Below, in pieces: positions 11,186 to 20,411 of a DNA stretch of 40,341 nt. Each line of letters begins with the position of its first letter. Within the stretch, counting starts at the first letter, position 1. The DNA is taken from assembly GCA_001464995.1 (NCBI GenBank), contig LNEQ01000086.1:1-40341 (forward strand). The letters are read 5' to 3'. Below the pieces are notes generated by a model. That model was not told where the DNA came from. It searched no databases and saw nothing but the letters and a program-made list of their open reading frames with translations. A program made the translations under genes and the position numbers. This stretch comes from Actinobacteria bacterium Ga0077541 (GTDB taxonomy: Bacteria > Actinomycetota > Thermoleophilia > Miltoncostaeales > Miltoncostaeaceae).

Positions 11186-11856
11186 CAGCCGACCCCCTCG
11201 GCCCGCCGCCGCATCTCGCGCTGGCGCTGGAAGATGAACCGCACCAGGCGGTCCTCGTCATCGCGGGCCATGTCGAGGAAGGCGATCGCGATCCGGAAGG
11301 GGCGCTCCCCGGTATCGACGCGGTCGCACCGCACCACACGCCCCTCGATGTGCAGGGCACCCGCCTCCCCGCCGCAGAGGACGGTGGTCAGCAGCGGCGC
11401 GCCCACCGCGATCGCGGTCCTGACGCGCAGAAGCGCGCCGCCGGCCGACAGGTTCTCGGTGATCGCCCCGGCCGCGACGTCCTCGGGGCCGTCGGGCACG
11501 TGGGTCTGGACGATCAGGTGCACGGGCACCCGCACGGCGCCGCGGCGCTGCAGGCGCCGGCTGACGCCGACCACGCGGGCGGCGTACGACCCGGTCCCGT
11601 CGGTCGCGGGCCCCGACACGAGCTCGGCGTCGACCTCGCAGGGGATCTCCCGGCAGGTGTAGGCCACGACGAAGCGCAGCCCGAGCGGAAGGGGCACGAG
11701 CTGCCCGCCGAGCCGGGGCGGATCGAGCGTCAGCATCCCGGCCGCCAGGCCCTCGACGACGGACGTCCAGGGGCCTCCGGGCAACCCGTCGAGCAGCACG
11801 CGGGTGCCGCGCTCGGGGAGGGGGGCGGGATCGGCCGTGTGGAGCACCGCGCTCAT
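11185..11856 (-). CDS. PilZ-domain protein, YcgR/YpfA-like flagellar brake candidate
   Basis: 223 aa. The N-terminal half (about 12-110) fits the YcgR-N/PilZN beta domain; the C-terminal half (about 113-215) is PilZ. The c-di-GMP-binding signatures are visible: RRLQRRGAVRVPV (RxxxR) and NLSAGGALL ([DN]xSxxG). The family binds c-di-GMP and slows or stops the flagellar motor by contacting MotA or the rotor. The start overlaps the flhF stop by ATGA (11853-11856), so it is translated with flhF. Cytoplasmic. Function by family and context; direct motor contact is not shown by sequence. Confidence 0.88.
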   Translation of the reverse strand: MSAVLHTADPAPLPERGTRVLLDGLPGGPWTSVVEGLAAGMLTLDPPRLGGQLVPLPLGLRFVVAYTCREIPCEVDAELVSGPATDGTGSYAARVVGVSRRLQRRGAVRVPVHLIVQTHVPDGPEDVAAGAITENLSAGGALLRVRTAIAVGAPLLTTVLCGGEAGALHIEGRVVRCDRVDTGERPFRIAIAFLDMARDDEDRLVRFIFQRQREMRRRAEGVG

Positions 11857-13253
11857 GGCAGGAGCATCTCCGCCACCCGGCGGGCGTCGGCCGGCCGCAG
11901 CGACCCGGCCACCGATGCGCCGTCGGAGAGGAAGCCGAGGGGCTTGCCGATGCGCAGGGGCACGTTGACGAGGTTTCCGTGGTAGCGGGTCTCATCGAGC
12001 TTGGTCATGGTCAGCCGGTTGACGCCGACCATCCGGAAGCGCCGCTGCGCGTCGCCCAGGTCGGCGACGGGCGTCGCCATCGGCAGCACGAGGTGCACCT
12101 CGTCGGCCTTGACGGGCGTGAGCAGCGCCGCGAGCTCCTCGATCTCCGCCAGGTGCTGGTGGGAGCGGCCCTCGGTGTCGATCACGATCATGTCGCGGTC
12201 GCCGAGCGTGGAGCACAGGTTCTCCAGCGACGGCCCGTCGGGGGCGCGGAAGAGCTGGATGTCGAGCCGGCGCGCGTGCCCCTCGAGCGCGTCGTGCGCC
12301 CCGGAGCCTGCGGCGATCAGCGCGACCGCGAGACCGGCGGCCCGGTAGCGGCCCGCGAGGCCGACGGCGGCGCTCGTCTTGCCGACGCCGCTCTGGCCGA
12401 CGAAGGCGATCGTGTGGCCCATGGCCCGCGGCTTCCAGTCGCGCGCCATCGGCAGGCGCGAGGCCAGGTGCTCCTTGACCGCGTCGCGAAGCGACTCGCC
12501 CGGCGCGAGGAACGGGATCACCGACTTCGAGAAGCCGTCGAGGAACGGGTCGAGGTAGCGGGCGTCGACCCCCGCGCGGATCAGCTCACCCCGCACGCCG
12601 TCGAGCGGCGTCGCGGCGCGCACCACCGGCTCGAGGTGGCGGTCCTCGGGCTCGGCGATCTCGTCCACGTACTCCCCCTCCCCGGGCGAGGGACCGACCA
12701 GGGCGCGGGTGGCCGGGGCGGCCATCAGCTCGTCGATCGCAGGAGGCGTGGCGACCGCCTTCGCGTGGGCCTCGCGCACCGCTGCGCGCGCGGCCTCGAG
12801 GATCGCCTGCGTCCTCTCCAGGTCGCCCGGGGCGAACGGCGCGCCCGCCCGGGCGTAGCTGGCGGCCGGCGACGCCGGGGCGCCCGGGGTAATCGGCGGC
12901 GCATCGGCCTCGGCCTGCTCGGCCGCCGCGAGGCGGCTCTCGAGGTGACGGCGGAACGCCGCGGGGACGAACTCCTCGTCGGGCTCGGCGGGGGCCTCGT
13001 CGTCGCGCAGGTCGATGCTCGGAAGCGGCGGCGCCGCGACCGAGGCCGCCGCCTCGCGGTTGGCCGACTCGCTCTCGCCCGGCGGGAGCCCCTCGGCCGC
13101 GGTGACCTCGACGCCCTCGCGGCCGAAGAACCCTCCGATGCCGCCTTTCACGACCCGCTTGGTCTGGAGGATGACGGCCTCGTCACCGAGCTCGGCGCGG
13201 ACCTGGGTCAGCACGTCGTCGATGTTGGCTCCGGAGAACTGCTTGATCTGCAC
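11853..13253 (-). CDS. flhF: Flagellar biosynthesis GTPase FlhF
   Basis: 466 aa. It begins with the typical FlhF N-terminus MQIKQFSGANIDDVL, has a long acidic/Ala-rich B region (about 55-205), then helical N and SRP-type G domains. P-loop GQSGVGKT (286-293), DTEGR (359-363) and a late TKLDE motif are visible. FlhF is the third SRP-type GTPase and helps place and initiate flagella at the membrane. It follows flhA after 27 bp and is coupled to the PilZ gene. The usual partner flhG (MinD-like) does not follow, unlike the order in Bacillus. Confidence 0.93.
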   Translation of the reverse strand: MQIKQFSGANIDDVLTQVRAELGDEAVILQTKRVVKGGIGGFFGREGVEVTAAEGLPPGESESANREAAASVAAPPLPSIDLRDDEAPAEPDEEFVPAAFRRHLESRLAAAEQAEADAPPITPGAPASPAASYARAGAPFAPGDLERTQAILEAARAAVREAHAKAVATPPAIDELMAAPATRALVGPSPGEGEYVDEIAEPEDRHLEPVVRAATPLDGVRGELIRAGVDARYLDPFLDGFSKSVIPFLAPGESLRDAVKEHLASRLPMARDWKPRAMGHTIAFVGQSGVGKTSAAVGLAGRYRAAGLAVALIAAGSGAHDALEGHARRLDIQLFRAPDGPSLENLCSTLGDRDMIVIDTEGRSHQHLAEIEELAALLTPVKADEVHLVLPMATPVADLGDAQRRFRMVGVNRLTMTKLDETRYHGNLVNVPLRIGKPLGFLSDGASVAGSLRPADARRVAEMLLP

Positions 13254-13280
13254 GGCCGGTTGCTCCTCGGGTCAGGCGGG

Positions 13281-15355
13281 CTAGACGAGCGCGGCGAGCC
13301 CGACGGGCTCGACGCGGACGGATGGCAGGATCTCGTGGTACGAGAGGACGGTCAGGGTGGGGATGGCGTGCGCCGTGAGCGCCTTGACGTGACGGCGCGA
13401 GGCGCCCGAGCACAGGAGGACGGGCACGATGCCCATCGCCTGGACGTGATCGGCCTGCTCCTTGAGGGTGTCGATGAGCGCCGACGCGCGGGCCGGGTCC
13501 ATGGTCACGGCCGTGCCGTCGTCGGTGCGGGCGACCGACTCGGCCACCTCGCGGTCGACCTCGGGGTCGAGGGTGATGGCGCGCAGCGCACCCTCCTCGT
13601 CGACGAAGCGCCCGCAGATGGCCCGCGACAGCGCCTGGCGGCAGTACTCGGCCAGGATCGGGACGTCCTTGGTGAGCTTCGCCTTGTCGCCGAGGGTCTC
13701 CAGGATCGTCACGAGGTCGCGCACCGGGACGGCCTCCGAGAGCAGGGTCTGCAGCACGCGCTGCACCTCGCCGACGGTCATCAGGTCGGGCACCAGCTCG
13801 TCCACCGGGGCCGGGAAGCGCTCCTTGAGCGTGTCGAGCGGCCGAGCAGCTCGGCGGCGTTGCGGCGGATCACCTCGCTGAGGTGCGTCACCACGAGCGA
13901 GGTGGAGTCGACCACGGTGTAGCCCGAGATCTCGGCCTGCTCGCGCTGGGCCTCGCCGATCCAGACGGCCGGCAGGCCGAACGACGGCTCGATGGTGGGG
14001 ATGCCGTCGAGGGGCAGATCGGCCGTGCCCGGGTTCATCGCGAGCAGCTGGCCGGGCATCAGCGACCAGCGCGCCACCTCGACGCCCTTGATCTTCACGG
14101 CGTAGTCGTGCGAGCCGAGCTGGATGTTGTCGCGGATGCGGATGGGCGCGAGCGACAGGCCGAGCTCGGTGGCCATCTGGCGGCGGACCATCGCGACGCG
14201 GCCGAGCAGGTCGCCGCCCTCGTCCGCGTCGACCAGCGGCACCAGGCCGTAGCCGATCTCGAGCTCCAGCGGGTCGAGCGGCAGCAGCGCCGCGACGTTC
14301 TCTGGCTCGGCGGGGCGGGTGGCGACGGCGGTCGCCTCGTCCATCGCAGCGGCCTCGGCGTCCTCGCGGATCCCCTTCTTCAGGGCGCTCGAGATGAGCA
14401 GCATGATGCCGCCGATGATGAAGAAGGGCAGCTTCGGCAACCCGGGCACCAGGCCGAGCGAGGTCGTCACGATCCCCCCGAGGAACAGCGCCCGCGGCTG
14501 GCTGACGATCTGGTTGGCGAGGTCCTGGCCGAGGTTCGACTCGCCCACCGAGCGGGTCACGATGATGCCGGTCGCCGTGGAGATCAGCAGGGCGGGGATC
14601 TGGTTGACCAGGCCCTCACCGACGGTCAGCAGCGAGAAGTGCTGGATGGCCTCGGAGAATCCCATCCCCTGCTGGAAGACGCCGACCGACAGGCCGCCGA
14701 GCAGGTTGATCATCACGATCAGCACGGCGGCGATCGCGTCGCCCTTCACGAACTTCGAGGCACCGTCCATGGCGCCGTAGAAGTCGGCCTCCTTGGCGAT
14801 GGTCTCGCGGCGCTTCTTGGCCTCCTCGTCGGTGATGACGCCGGCGTTCAGGTCGGCGTCGATCGCCATCTGCTTGCCGGGCATCGCGTCGAGGGTGAAC
14901 CGTGCGGCGACCTCGGCGACACGGCCGGCGCCGTTGGTGATCACCACGAACTGGATCACGACCAGGATCGTGAAGATGATGAGCCCGACCACCACGTTGC
15001 CGCCCACCACGAAGCGGCCGAACGACTCGATGACCTCGCCCGCGTGCCCCTCGAGCAGGATCAGGCGGGTGCCGGAGATGTTCAGCGCCAGGCGGAACAG
15101 GGTGGCCACCAGCAGCAGCGACGGGAACACCGAGAACTGGAGCGGCTCGGTGGTGTAGAGGGTCGCGAGCACGATGGCCAGCGCCGCCGCGATGTTGGCC
15201 GTCAGGAGGATGTCCAGCAGGAACGGCGGCAGCGGGATGATCATCATCACGACGATCCCGACGACGACGATGGCGATCAGGACGTCGCTGTTGTCCAGCA
15301 GGCGGTTCAGGGCGCTCCGCGACGAGGGCTGCGAGGTGGCGACGGCGGTGCTCAT
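13281..15355 (-). pseudogene. flhA: flhA, flagellar export gate protein, disrupted by a frameshift
   Basis: Two frames together make one FlhA. The first (15355 to about 13838) codes the N-terminal membrane part and most of the cytoplasmic domain, with the family signatures RLALNISGTRLIL and GNVVVGLIIFTILVVIQFVV and correct sequence to residue 506 (RRNAAELLGR). It then runs into nonsense residues and stops at 13781. The second frame resumes LDTLKERFPAPVDELVPDL at about 13838 and runs to the normal C-terminus at 13281. Family members have about five or six more residues between GR and LD, so the break looks like a loss of about 16 nt, not a single-base slip. The total length (2075 bp) fits a 690-700 aa FlhA once repaired. 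It overlaps flhB by ATGA. It is either a real mutation or an assembly error; FlhA is needed for flagellar export. Confidence 0.88.
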
Positions 15356-16425
15356 GCGGCCGCCGGCTCGCGCCCGGTGGCGCGATAGACGTGCGCGAGG
15401 ATCTCGGCCACGGCGCCGAACGCGTCGGCCGGGATGTACTGGCCCACCTCGGCGCTGGCGAAGATGCTCCGGGCCAGCGGCGGGTCCTGCACGACGGTGA
15501 CGCCCGACTCACGGGCCTTGGCGATGATCCTCAGGGCGACGTGGTCGGCGCCCTTGGCGATGACCTGCGGGGCCGGCAGGGCGCGGGCGTAGCGCAGCGC
15601 GACCGCGAAGTGGGTCGGGTTGGTGATGACGACGTCGGCGTCGGGGACGGCCGACATCATCCGCTGCACCGCCATCTCGTGCTGGCGCCGCTTCAGCTGG
15701 CCCTTCACCTCGGGGCTGACGTCGCCGTCCTTGGCCTCGCGCTTGACCTCGTCCTTGGTCATCCGCAGCTCGCGCCCGTGCTTCCAGCGCTCGTAGACGA
15801 AGTCGGCGATCGCGATCAGGACGTAGATCGCGACGATCGAGTAGCCGATCTTCATGACGAGGTCGCTGACGACCACGAGGGCCATGCCCGGGCTGGCCCC
15901 GAGGAGGCCGATCAGGTCGGGGATGCCGCCCTTGAGGACCGAGTAGGCGACGGCGGTGGTGACGCCGACCTTGACCAGGTCCTTCACCACGGTGACCAGC
16001 GAGCGGGAGGAGAGCAGGCGCTTGGCTCCCGTCAGCGGGTTCAGCACCGTGAAGCGCGGCTTCAGGACCTCGGGCGTGATGCCGGGCTTCACCTGGATGG
16101 CCGACGCCACGACGCCCACGATGACCCCGCCGATGGCGAACGGGGCGGTGAGCCGCAGCGAGTCCATGCCGGCGTCGGTCATCACGCGCCAGCCGGCGGC
16201 GGGCGTGATCCGGTCGGTCGTGCCGGCGTTCGCCAGCGAGGTGGTCATCACCGCGATCAGGCCCGCCAGGAGCCAGCTGCCCACGAACGAGAGCAGCGTG
16301 AAGGTGGCCAGCAGGCCCAGGCCGGTGTTGACCTCGAGGCTGCGCGCGACCTGGCCGCGCTTGCGCGATTCCTCGCGGCGCTTGGGTGTCGCCTCCTCTG
16401 TGCGATCTCCAGCCGAGCCGGCCAT
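15352..16425 (-). CDS. flhB: Flagellar export switch protein FlhB
   Basis: 357 aa. A charged N-terminus (TEEATPKRREESRKRGQVARS) typical of FlhB/YscU, four membrane helices (about 35-62, 95-112, 150-175, 185-212), then the cytoplasmic domain with the autocleavage site N269-P270-T271-H272 (VVITNPTHFAVALRY). Self-cleavage switches export from hook to filament substrates. Start ATG 16425. It is coupled to flhA and follows fapA by 74 bp. Intact and normal length. Confidence 0.95.
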   Translation of the reverse strand: MAGSAGDRTEEATPKRREESRKRGQVARSLEVNTGLGLLATFTLLSFVGSWLLAGLIAVMTTSLANAGTTDRITPAAGWRVMTDAGMDSLRLTAPFAIGGVIVGVVASAIQVKPGITPEVLKPRFTVLNPLTGAKRLLSSRSLVTVVKDLVKVGVTTAVAYSVLKGGIPDLIGLLGASPGMALVVVSDLVMKIGYSIVAIYVLIAIADFVYERWKHGRELRMTKDEVKREAKDGDVSPEVKGQLKRRQHEMAVQRMMSAVPDADVVITNPTHFAVALRYARALPAPQVIAKGADHVALRIIAKARESGVTVVQDPPLARSIFASAEVGQYIPADAFGAVAEILAHVYRATGREPAAA

Positions 16426-16499
16426 TCGACGCCCGCCGTCCTACGCGCGCCGTCCGTGACTCCGTCCACCCGCACCCATCCGGGGTACGGTCGCGGGGC

Positions 16500-18032
16500 T
16501 CAGCCGAGGGGATCCTCGGAGCACACCACCCGGTTCTCTTCGTCAAAACCGACCGACAAGTTGAGCGCCGTCGCCGTCAGGACGATCTCCCGGCCGCCGC
16601 AGAGGATCTCGACGCCGGGGTGGGCGACGTCGGCGGTGAGCCGCCGCGGCCCGCCCACGCCCTCGATCACGACGCGGACCGGCGCCCCGGCGGGCGCGCC
16701 GAGCTCGGTGGTGACCAGCATCCCGTGCACGCGCACCGTCCCGCCGCGCAGCGTGGCGCCCGCGCCGTGTGCGCGCAGGTCCCCGCCGACGTCGGCATCG
16801 ACGTTGTAGGTGCCGTGCCCCGTCAGGATCAGGCTGCCGGCGGTCTCGACGCGGCAGGCCTGCAGGTAGGCGGCCTCCACGTCGGAGGTGTGGGAGGCGG
16901 TGCTGCGCATCATCAGCACAGCGCGCGTGAGCGCCTGGGCCGCGACGCGGACCGCCTCGACGCTGACGAGATCCGCCCGGATCGCCGCGGCCACGGTCTC
17001 GGTCGCGGTGGTGACGGCGTCGCGCACCCGCTCCTCGACGGACACGCCCGGGTCGTGCAGCACCCGGGACGCCTCGCCCAGCGCCCGGGACAGGTCGGAG
17101 AACCGGCTCGTCAGCACGGCCCGCAGCGCGTCGCGCTCGGCCAGGCGCCGCCCCCCGGCGACCGCGGTCGCCACGAGTTGGGCGGCCATCTCCGCGGCCG
17201 AGGCCAGGTCGGCGTCGGCTCCACCGAGCGTCGCCAGCAAGGTGCGGTGGACCCTTGCGAGCGCCCCGGCGTGGATCTCCGAGCCCAGGCACGATCCGCT
17301 GACGCGTATGTCGCCGCCGCTCTCGAGCTCGGCGCGCTCGACGTCGCCCGCCACGCGGAGGTCGCCGCTCACGCTGATGCGGGCGCCCTCGGGGAGGCCG
17401 GCGGCCACCTCGAGGGACCCGAAGACGCGCAGGGCCGTGGGGCGGTGGCGCAGCAGCGGCACGCGCACGACCGGGTCGACGTGCAGCACACCGTCCTCGA
17501 TACGGGCATGGCCGTCGATCAGGGACCGGACCACGACGACCCCCTCCCCGACCACCGACTGCTCGGCGCCCTCGCCCGCGGCGATGGCGGGTGCCCGCGG
17601 GGCGGGCGCGGAGAGGGGCTCGCCGGTGACGGCCACGCCGTCGGAGCCCGGCGACGGCGGGGTGCACCGGGCCAGCAGGGTGCCGGCGGGAAGGGTGTGC
17701 AGCGGGTCGTGCGCCTCGCCGGCCGGGAAGTGCAGGTCGAGGTCGCCGTTCACCGGGGCGCCCGGGCTGGTCGCCCGGGCCACCGTGTGCGGCCGGCCGT
17801 CGCGCGCGGCGACGGCGGCGACCACCAGCCCGCGCTCGAGACCGTGCACCACCCCCGCCGACAGAAGGGCGTCGAGCGCGCCCCGGATCAGCGCCTCGTC
17901 GGCGACGCCCTCGGCCGAGGGCGGCGGGATGGTCAGGGTCGCGGCGCGGCCATCCCCGGTGATCGCCACCTCATACCGCGGCGCCCCCTGGGCGCCGGGG
18001 TCGGTCGGGTCGCCGTGGACGAGCGTCGACAT
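16500..18032 (-). CDS. FapA/DUF342-family polymerising protein
   Basis: 510 aa from ATG 18032, preceded by a GGAGAAG Shine-Dalgarno sequence. An N-terminal alpha/beta region (about 10-160) with SPGSDGVAVTGEPL is followed by a right-handed beta-helix-like part (ALRVFGSLEVAAGLPEGARI, SVSGDLRVAGDVERAELESG), a helical insertion (about 275-395) and a second beta part (SLILTGHGTYNVDADVGGDL). This is the DUF342/FapA architecture. The family is common in flagellar and cell-envelope gene clusters; its molecular role is poorly known. Located upstream of flhB, with a sigma-28-like promoter at 18082-18108. The frame is open to 18278 but the extension is Arg/Pro-rich and unlikely. Confidence 0.85.
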   Translation of the reverse strand: MSTLVHGDPTDPGAQGAPRYEVAITGDGRAATLTIPPPSAEGVADEALIRGALDALLSAGVVHGLERGLVVAAVAARDGRPHTVARATSPGAPVNGDLDLHFPAGEAHDPLHTLPAGTLLARCTPPSPGSDGVAVTGEPLSAPAPRAPAIAAGEGAEQSVVGEGVVVVRSLIDGHARIEDGVLHVDPVVRVPLLRHRPTALRVFGSLEVAAGLPEGARISVSGDLRVAGDVERAELESGGDIRVSGSCLGSEIHAGALARVHRTLLATLGGADADLASAAEMAAQLVATAVAGGRRLAERDALRAVLTSRFSDLSRALGEASRVLHDPGVSVEERVRDAVTTATETVAAAIRADLVSVEAVRVAAQALTRAVLMMRSTASHTSDVEAAYLQACRVETAGSLILTGHGTYNVDADVGGDLRAHGAGATLRGGTVRVHGMLVTTELGAPAGAPVRVVIEGVGGPRRLTADVAHPGVEILCGGREIVLTATALNLSVGFDEENRVVCSEDPLG

Positions 18033-18081
18033 GGGTTCTTCTCCGGGGTGTGCCGCCGGACGGCTCCGGCGCCTTCGTGCC

Positions 18082-18108
18082 TCATCGGCCGCCGGCCGCC
18101 CGACATGA
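18082..18108 (-). promoter_or_regulatory. Sigma-28-like promoter upstream of fapA (TCAT-N15-GCCGATGA)
   Basis: Read on the minus strand: -35 TCAT (18108-18105), 15-bp spacer, -10 GCCGATGA (18089-18082). Same spacing as six other sites in this window; about 50 bp upstream of the fapA start. Confidence 0.65.
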
Positions 18109-18268
18109 GCGGCGCACGCGCGGCCCCCGCGCCGGGGGACGTGCCGGGGGGGCGGGGGTTGGCCGACCGGCGCGGCGGCGTCTAGCCGAAAGGGGGGTTC
18201 CGGGGCCGGGGGGCGGCCATACCCTCCTCTCCGCCACCCCACTCCGCGGGCGACGAGAGAGGCTCCAC

Positions 18269-18856
18269 ATGACGGCACCGTACGAAGTCCGGCTCAACGA
18301 TCCCGCAGGGCTCGCCACGCTCTCGGGCGCGATCGAGCACGAGCTGGAGATGCTCGGTGGGGCGCGGCGGCGGATCGCATTCGCCTGCATCGGCACCGAC
18401 CGCTCCACCGGCGACGCCCTCGGCCCGCTGGTGGGCCAGCGGCTGCTCAAGCTGGGCTTCGACAGCGACGCGGTGATCGGGACGCTCGAGGATCCGCTGC
18501 ACGCTCTCAACCTCGAGGAGCGACTGCTGCCCCTGACCACGACGGCAGGCGGGCCGCTGATCGTGGCGGTCGACGCCGCCCTCGGGCCGATGGGCAACGT
18601 CGGCGCGGTGAACCTGCGGCGGGGGGGCCTGCTACCGGGTCAGGGCGTCGGCAAGACCCTCCCCCGCATCGGGGATCTGGCCGTCACGGCGACGGTCAAC
18701 GTGCAGGCCGGGGCGCTCGACGTCCAGGTGCTCCAGTCCACGCGCCTGTTCCTGGTCCAGCAACTCGCCGAGCTGATCGGGGTGGCGTGCTGGTGGGCGC
18801 ACCGCAACGTGCGCCGCACCGCCGCCGAGAGCCCGCGCCGCACGGTCGCCGCCTGA
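18269..18856 (+). CDS. yyaC: YyaC-like protein (DUF1256), putative spore-associated
   Basis: 195 aa from ATG 18269 with a GAGAGAGG ribosome-binding site. The core matches DUF1256/YyaC: IAFACIGTDRSTGDALGPLV, followed by GTLEDPLHALNLEE and a C-terminal VGAVNLRRGGLLPGQGVGK. YyaC is described from spore-forming Firmicutes and is thought to share the fold of the spore protease GPR. No sporulation neighbours are visible here; the gene sits between fapA (divergent) and cheW (convergent) within the flagellar region. Cytoplasmic. The family call is strong; the role in this organism is unknown. Confidence 0.85.
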   Translation: MTAPYEVRLNDPAGLATLSGAIEHELEMLGGARRRIAFACIGTDRSTGDALGPLVGQRLLKLGFDSDAVIGTLEDPLHALNLEERLLPLTTTAGGPLIVAVDAALGPMGNVGAVNLRRGGLLPGQGVGKTLPRIGDLAVTATVNVQAGALDVQVLQSTRLFLVQQLAELIGVACWWAHRNVRRTAAESPRRTVAA

Positions 18857-18884
18857 GGCCGGGACCTGGCCCCCGGCGGCCCCG

Positions 18885-19331
18885 CTAGTGCTGGGGGGCG
18901 AGCAGCCGCACCGGGTCGAGGATGACGAGGATGCGGTCGCCGACCTTGGCGACCGACTCGATGGCGTCGAGGTCGCCGACGAGGGTGCCGTCCGGGGGCG
19001 GCTCGGTCGAGGCGAGGTCGATGGTCATGACCTCGCGGACCTCGTCCACCACCAGGCCGACGCTCGTGCTCTCCAGCTCGGTGATGACCACCTTGGCGTC
19101 CTCCGGGACGACCCCGCCGATGCCCAGGCGCGTGCGGAGGTTGACCACGGGGATCAGCCGGCCGCGCAGGTTGATGACGCCCTCCACCTCACGGGCGCTG
19201 CCGGGCATGGGCCGCGGCGGCTCGTAGTGGATGATCTCCTGCACCCGGGTGATGGCGATGCCGTAGTCCTCGTCGGCGAGGCTGAACATCACCAGCTGCT
19301 GGGTCGCGGGCGCATCAATGGCGGTGCTCAT
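18885..19331 (-). CDS. cheW: Chemotaxis coupling protein CheW
   Basis: About 148 aa, a single CheW domain: QQLVMFSLADEDYGIAITRVQEII, then EGVINLRGRLIPVVNLRTRLG and SVGLVVDEVREVM. CheW links chemoreceptors to the kinase CheA at the membrane. ATG 19331 is preferred, with GAGAGGG about 10 bp upstream; GTG 19340 would place that sequence directly against the start. A sigma-28-like promoter (19390-19416) lies about 55 bp upstream. cheA and receptors are not in the window. Ends 28 bp from the convergent yyaC. Confidence 0.95.
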   Translation of the reverse strand: MSTAIDAPATQQLVMFSLADEDYGIAITRVQEIIHYEPPRPMPGSAREVEGVINLRGRLIPVVNLRTRLGIGGVVPEDAKVVITELESTSVGLVVDEVREVMTIDLASTEPPPDGTLVGDLDAIESVAKVGDRILVILDPVRLLAPQH

Positions 19332-19389
19332 CTGGCTCACCCTCTCATCGTCTCTGACGGGGTGGCGACGGCCTCCCGCTCATCAGCTG

Positions 19390-19416
19390 GTATCGGCATC
19401 TCCCGGCCCGAGCTGA
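19390..19416 (-). promoter_or_regulatory. Sigma-28-like promoter of cheW (TCAG-N15-GCCGATAC)
   Basis: Minus strand: -35 TCAG (19416-19413), 15-bp spacer, -10 GCCGATAC (19397-19390). Fits the FliA/SigD consensus apart from the last -10 base and the AA of TAAA. Confidence 0.75.
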
Positions 19417-19448
19417 GCGGATCGCGGACGGCGGCGATCAGGTGCGGA

Positions 19449-20357
19449 TCACGGGCCCGGGCGCAGGCGCCGTGGGCAGCCCGCGGGCGGCGGGGCGGCG
19501 CCGTCGCCGAGGGATGCGAGGAGCGCCCGCGCGGGGGCGGTGAGCGTCACCCGGACGCAGGGCCCGGGCGTCGCCCGGCGTCCCGCGCCGATGACGAGCA
19601 GGCTGCGTTGCAACCCCAGGCGCGCCGCCAGGGAGCGCGTCGCGGCGCAACCGAGATCGAGCTGCACGTCGCGCAGCGCCCCTCCCCCGTCGCTGTCCCA
19701 GAGGAAGCGCACCAGCAGCTCGCGTGAGCCGGACCGCCCCTGCCCGGGCGCCGAGAAGCAGACGCGCCCGTGGCGGCCGCCGAGCCCGGCGAGGGTCGCC
19801 TCGGGCACCGCCAGGACGACCTCGCCCTCGGCGCGCCCGGTGGCGACCAGCGCGGGGGCGTCGCGCGCGGCGCGCCTCCAGGCGTCGCCGTCCAGGCCGA
19901 GCGGCAGCGGCGTGGCGACGTGCCACTCACCCGCCCGCGCGACCGCCCGCGCCAGCGCCCGGGCCTCGGTGCCGTCGAGGCGCACGCGCTCGAGGGACGC
20001 CGGGTACGGCGGTTCCGAGGCGATCCACATCAGGTCGAGACCGCCGCCGTCGGTGATCTGAGCGACCAGCCGGCGGCCCTCGGCGTACCCGAGGTCGAGG
20101 ACCATGCCGACGGGCGGCCCCGCGTGCCCGGCGAGCGGCTCCAACCCGATGCGCAGGGCGCGCGATCCGGCCCCCGACGAACCCCGGGGGAGGTCGAGCG
20201 ACAGACCGCCCCCCTGGAGCGAGGCGAGCTGGTGCACCGGCGCCGCGCAGACCAGCACCGGATCGCCCCCCGCGCGAGGCGTGACGATGGTGACGCCCGA
20301 CCACCCGTCGGAGATGGCCTCGAGGATGTCGTCGGGAAGGCGGCCGGCCGGATGCAT
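19449..20357 (-). CDS. Hypothetical protein of unknown function
   Basis: 302 aa from ATG 20357 (MHPAGRLPDDILEAI). It looks soluble, with no signal peptide or membrane helix. It seems to contain two or three similar beta-rich segments (SGVTIVTPRAGGDPVLVCAA, RVRLDGTEARALARAVARAG, VQLDLGCAATRSLAARLG), which may be repeats of one small domain, and a Gly/Pro/Arg-rich end. I do not recognise it. Its only possible promoter region (20358-20445) contains an iron-box-like motif, so it may be iron-regulated with the neighbouring uptake genes; that is inference. Confidence 0.7.
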   Translation of the reverse strand: MHPAGRLPDDILEAISDGWSGVTIVTPRAGGDPVLVCAAPVHQLASLQGGGLSLDLPRGSSGAGSRALRIGLEPLAGHAGPPVGMVLDLGYAEGRRLVAQITDGGGLDLMWIASEPPYPASLERVRLDGTEARALARAVARAGEWHVATPLPLGLDGDAWRRAARDAPALVATGRAEGEVVLAVPEATLAGLGGRHGRVCFSAPGQGRSGSRELLVRFLWDSDGGGALRDVQLDLGCAATRSLAARLGLQRSLLVIGAGRRATPGPCVRVTLTAPARALLASLGDGAAPPPAGCPRRLRPGP

Positions 20358-20411
20358 CGCGCAACGTTATCCGGCCGCGCGCTCTATGTTCAACGCCATT
20401 AACCAGAAATA

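Noticed and set aside
8141-11662. Long plus-strand open frame of about 1170 codons
   Set aside because: Antisense to the L,D-transpeptidase, PilZ and coupled genes; composition is that of a shadow frame.
13281-13805. A separate small gene starting MDELVPDL
   Set aside because: It is the C-terminal part of FlhA continuing in another frame, not an independent gene.
11979-13922. Long plus-strand open frame opposite flhF and flhA
   Set aside because: FlhF and FlhA on the minus strand have complete family signatures; the plus frame has none.
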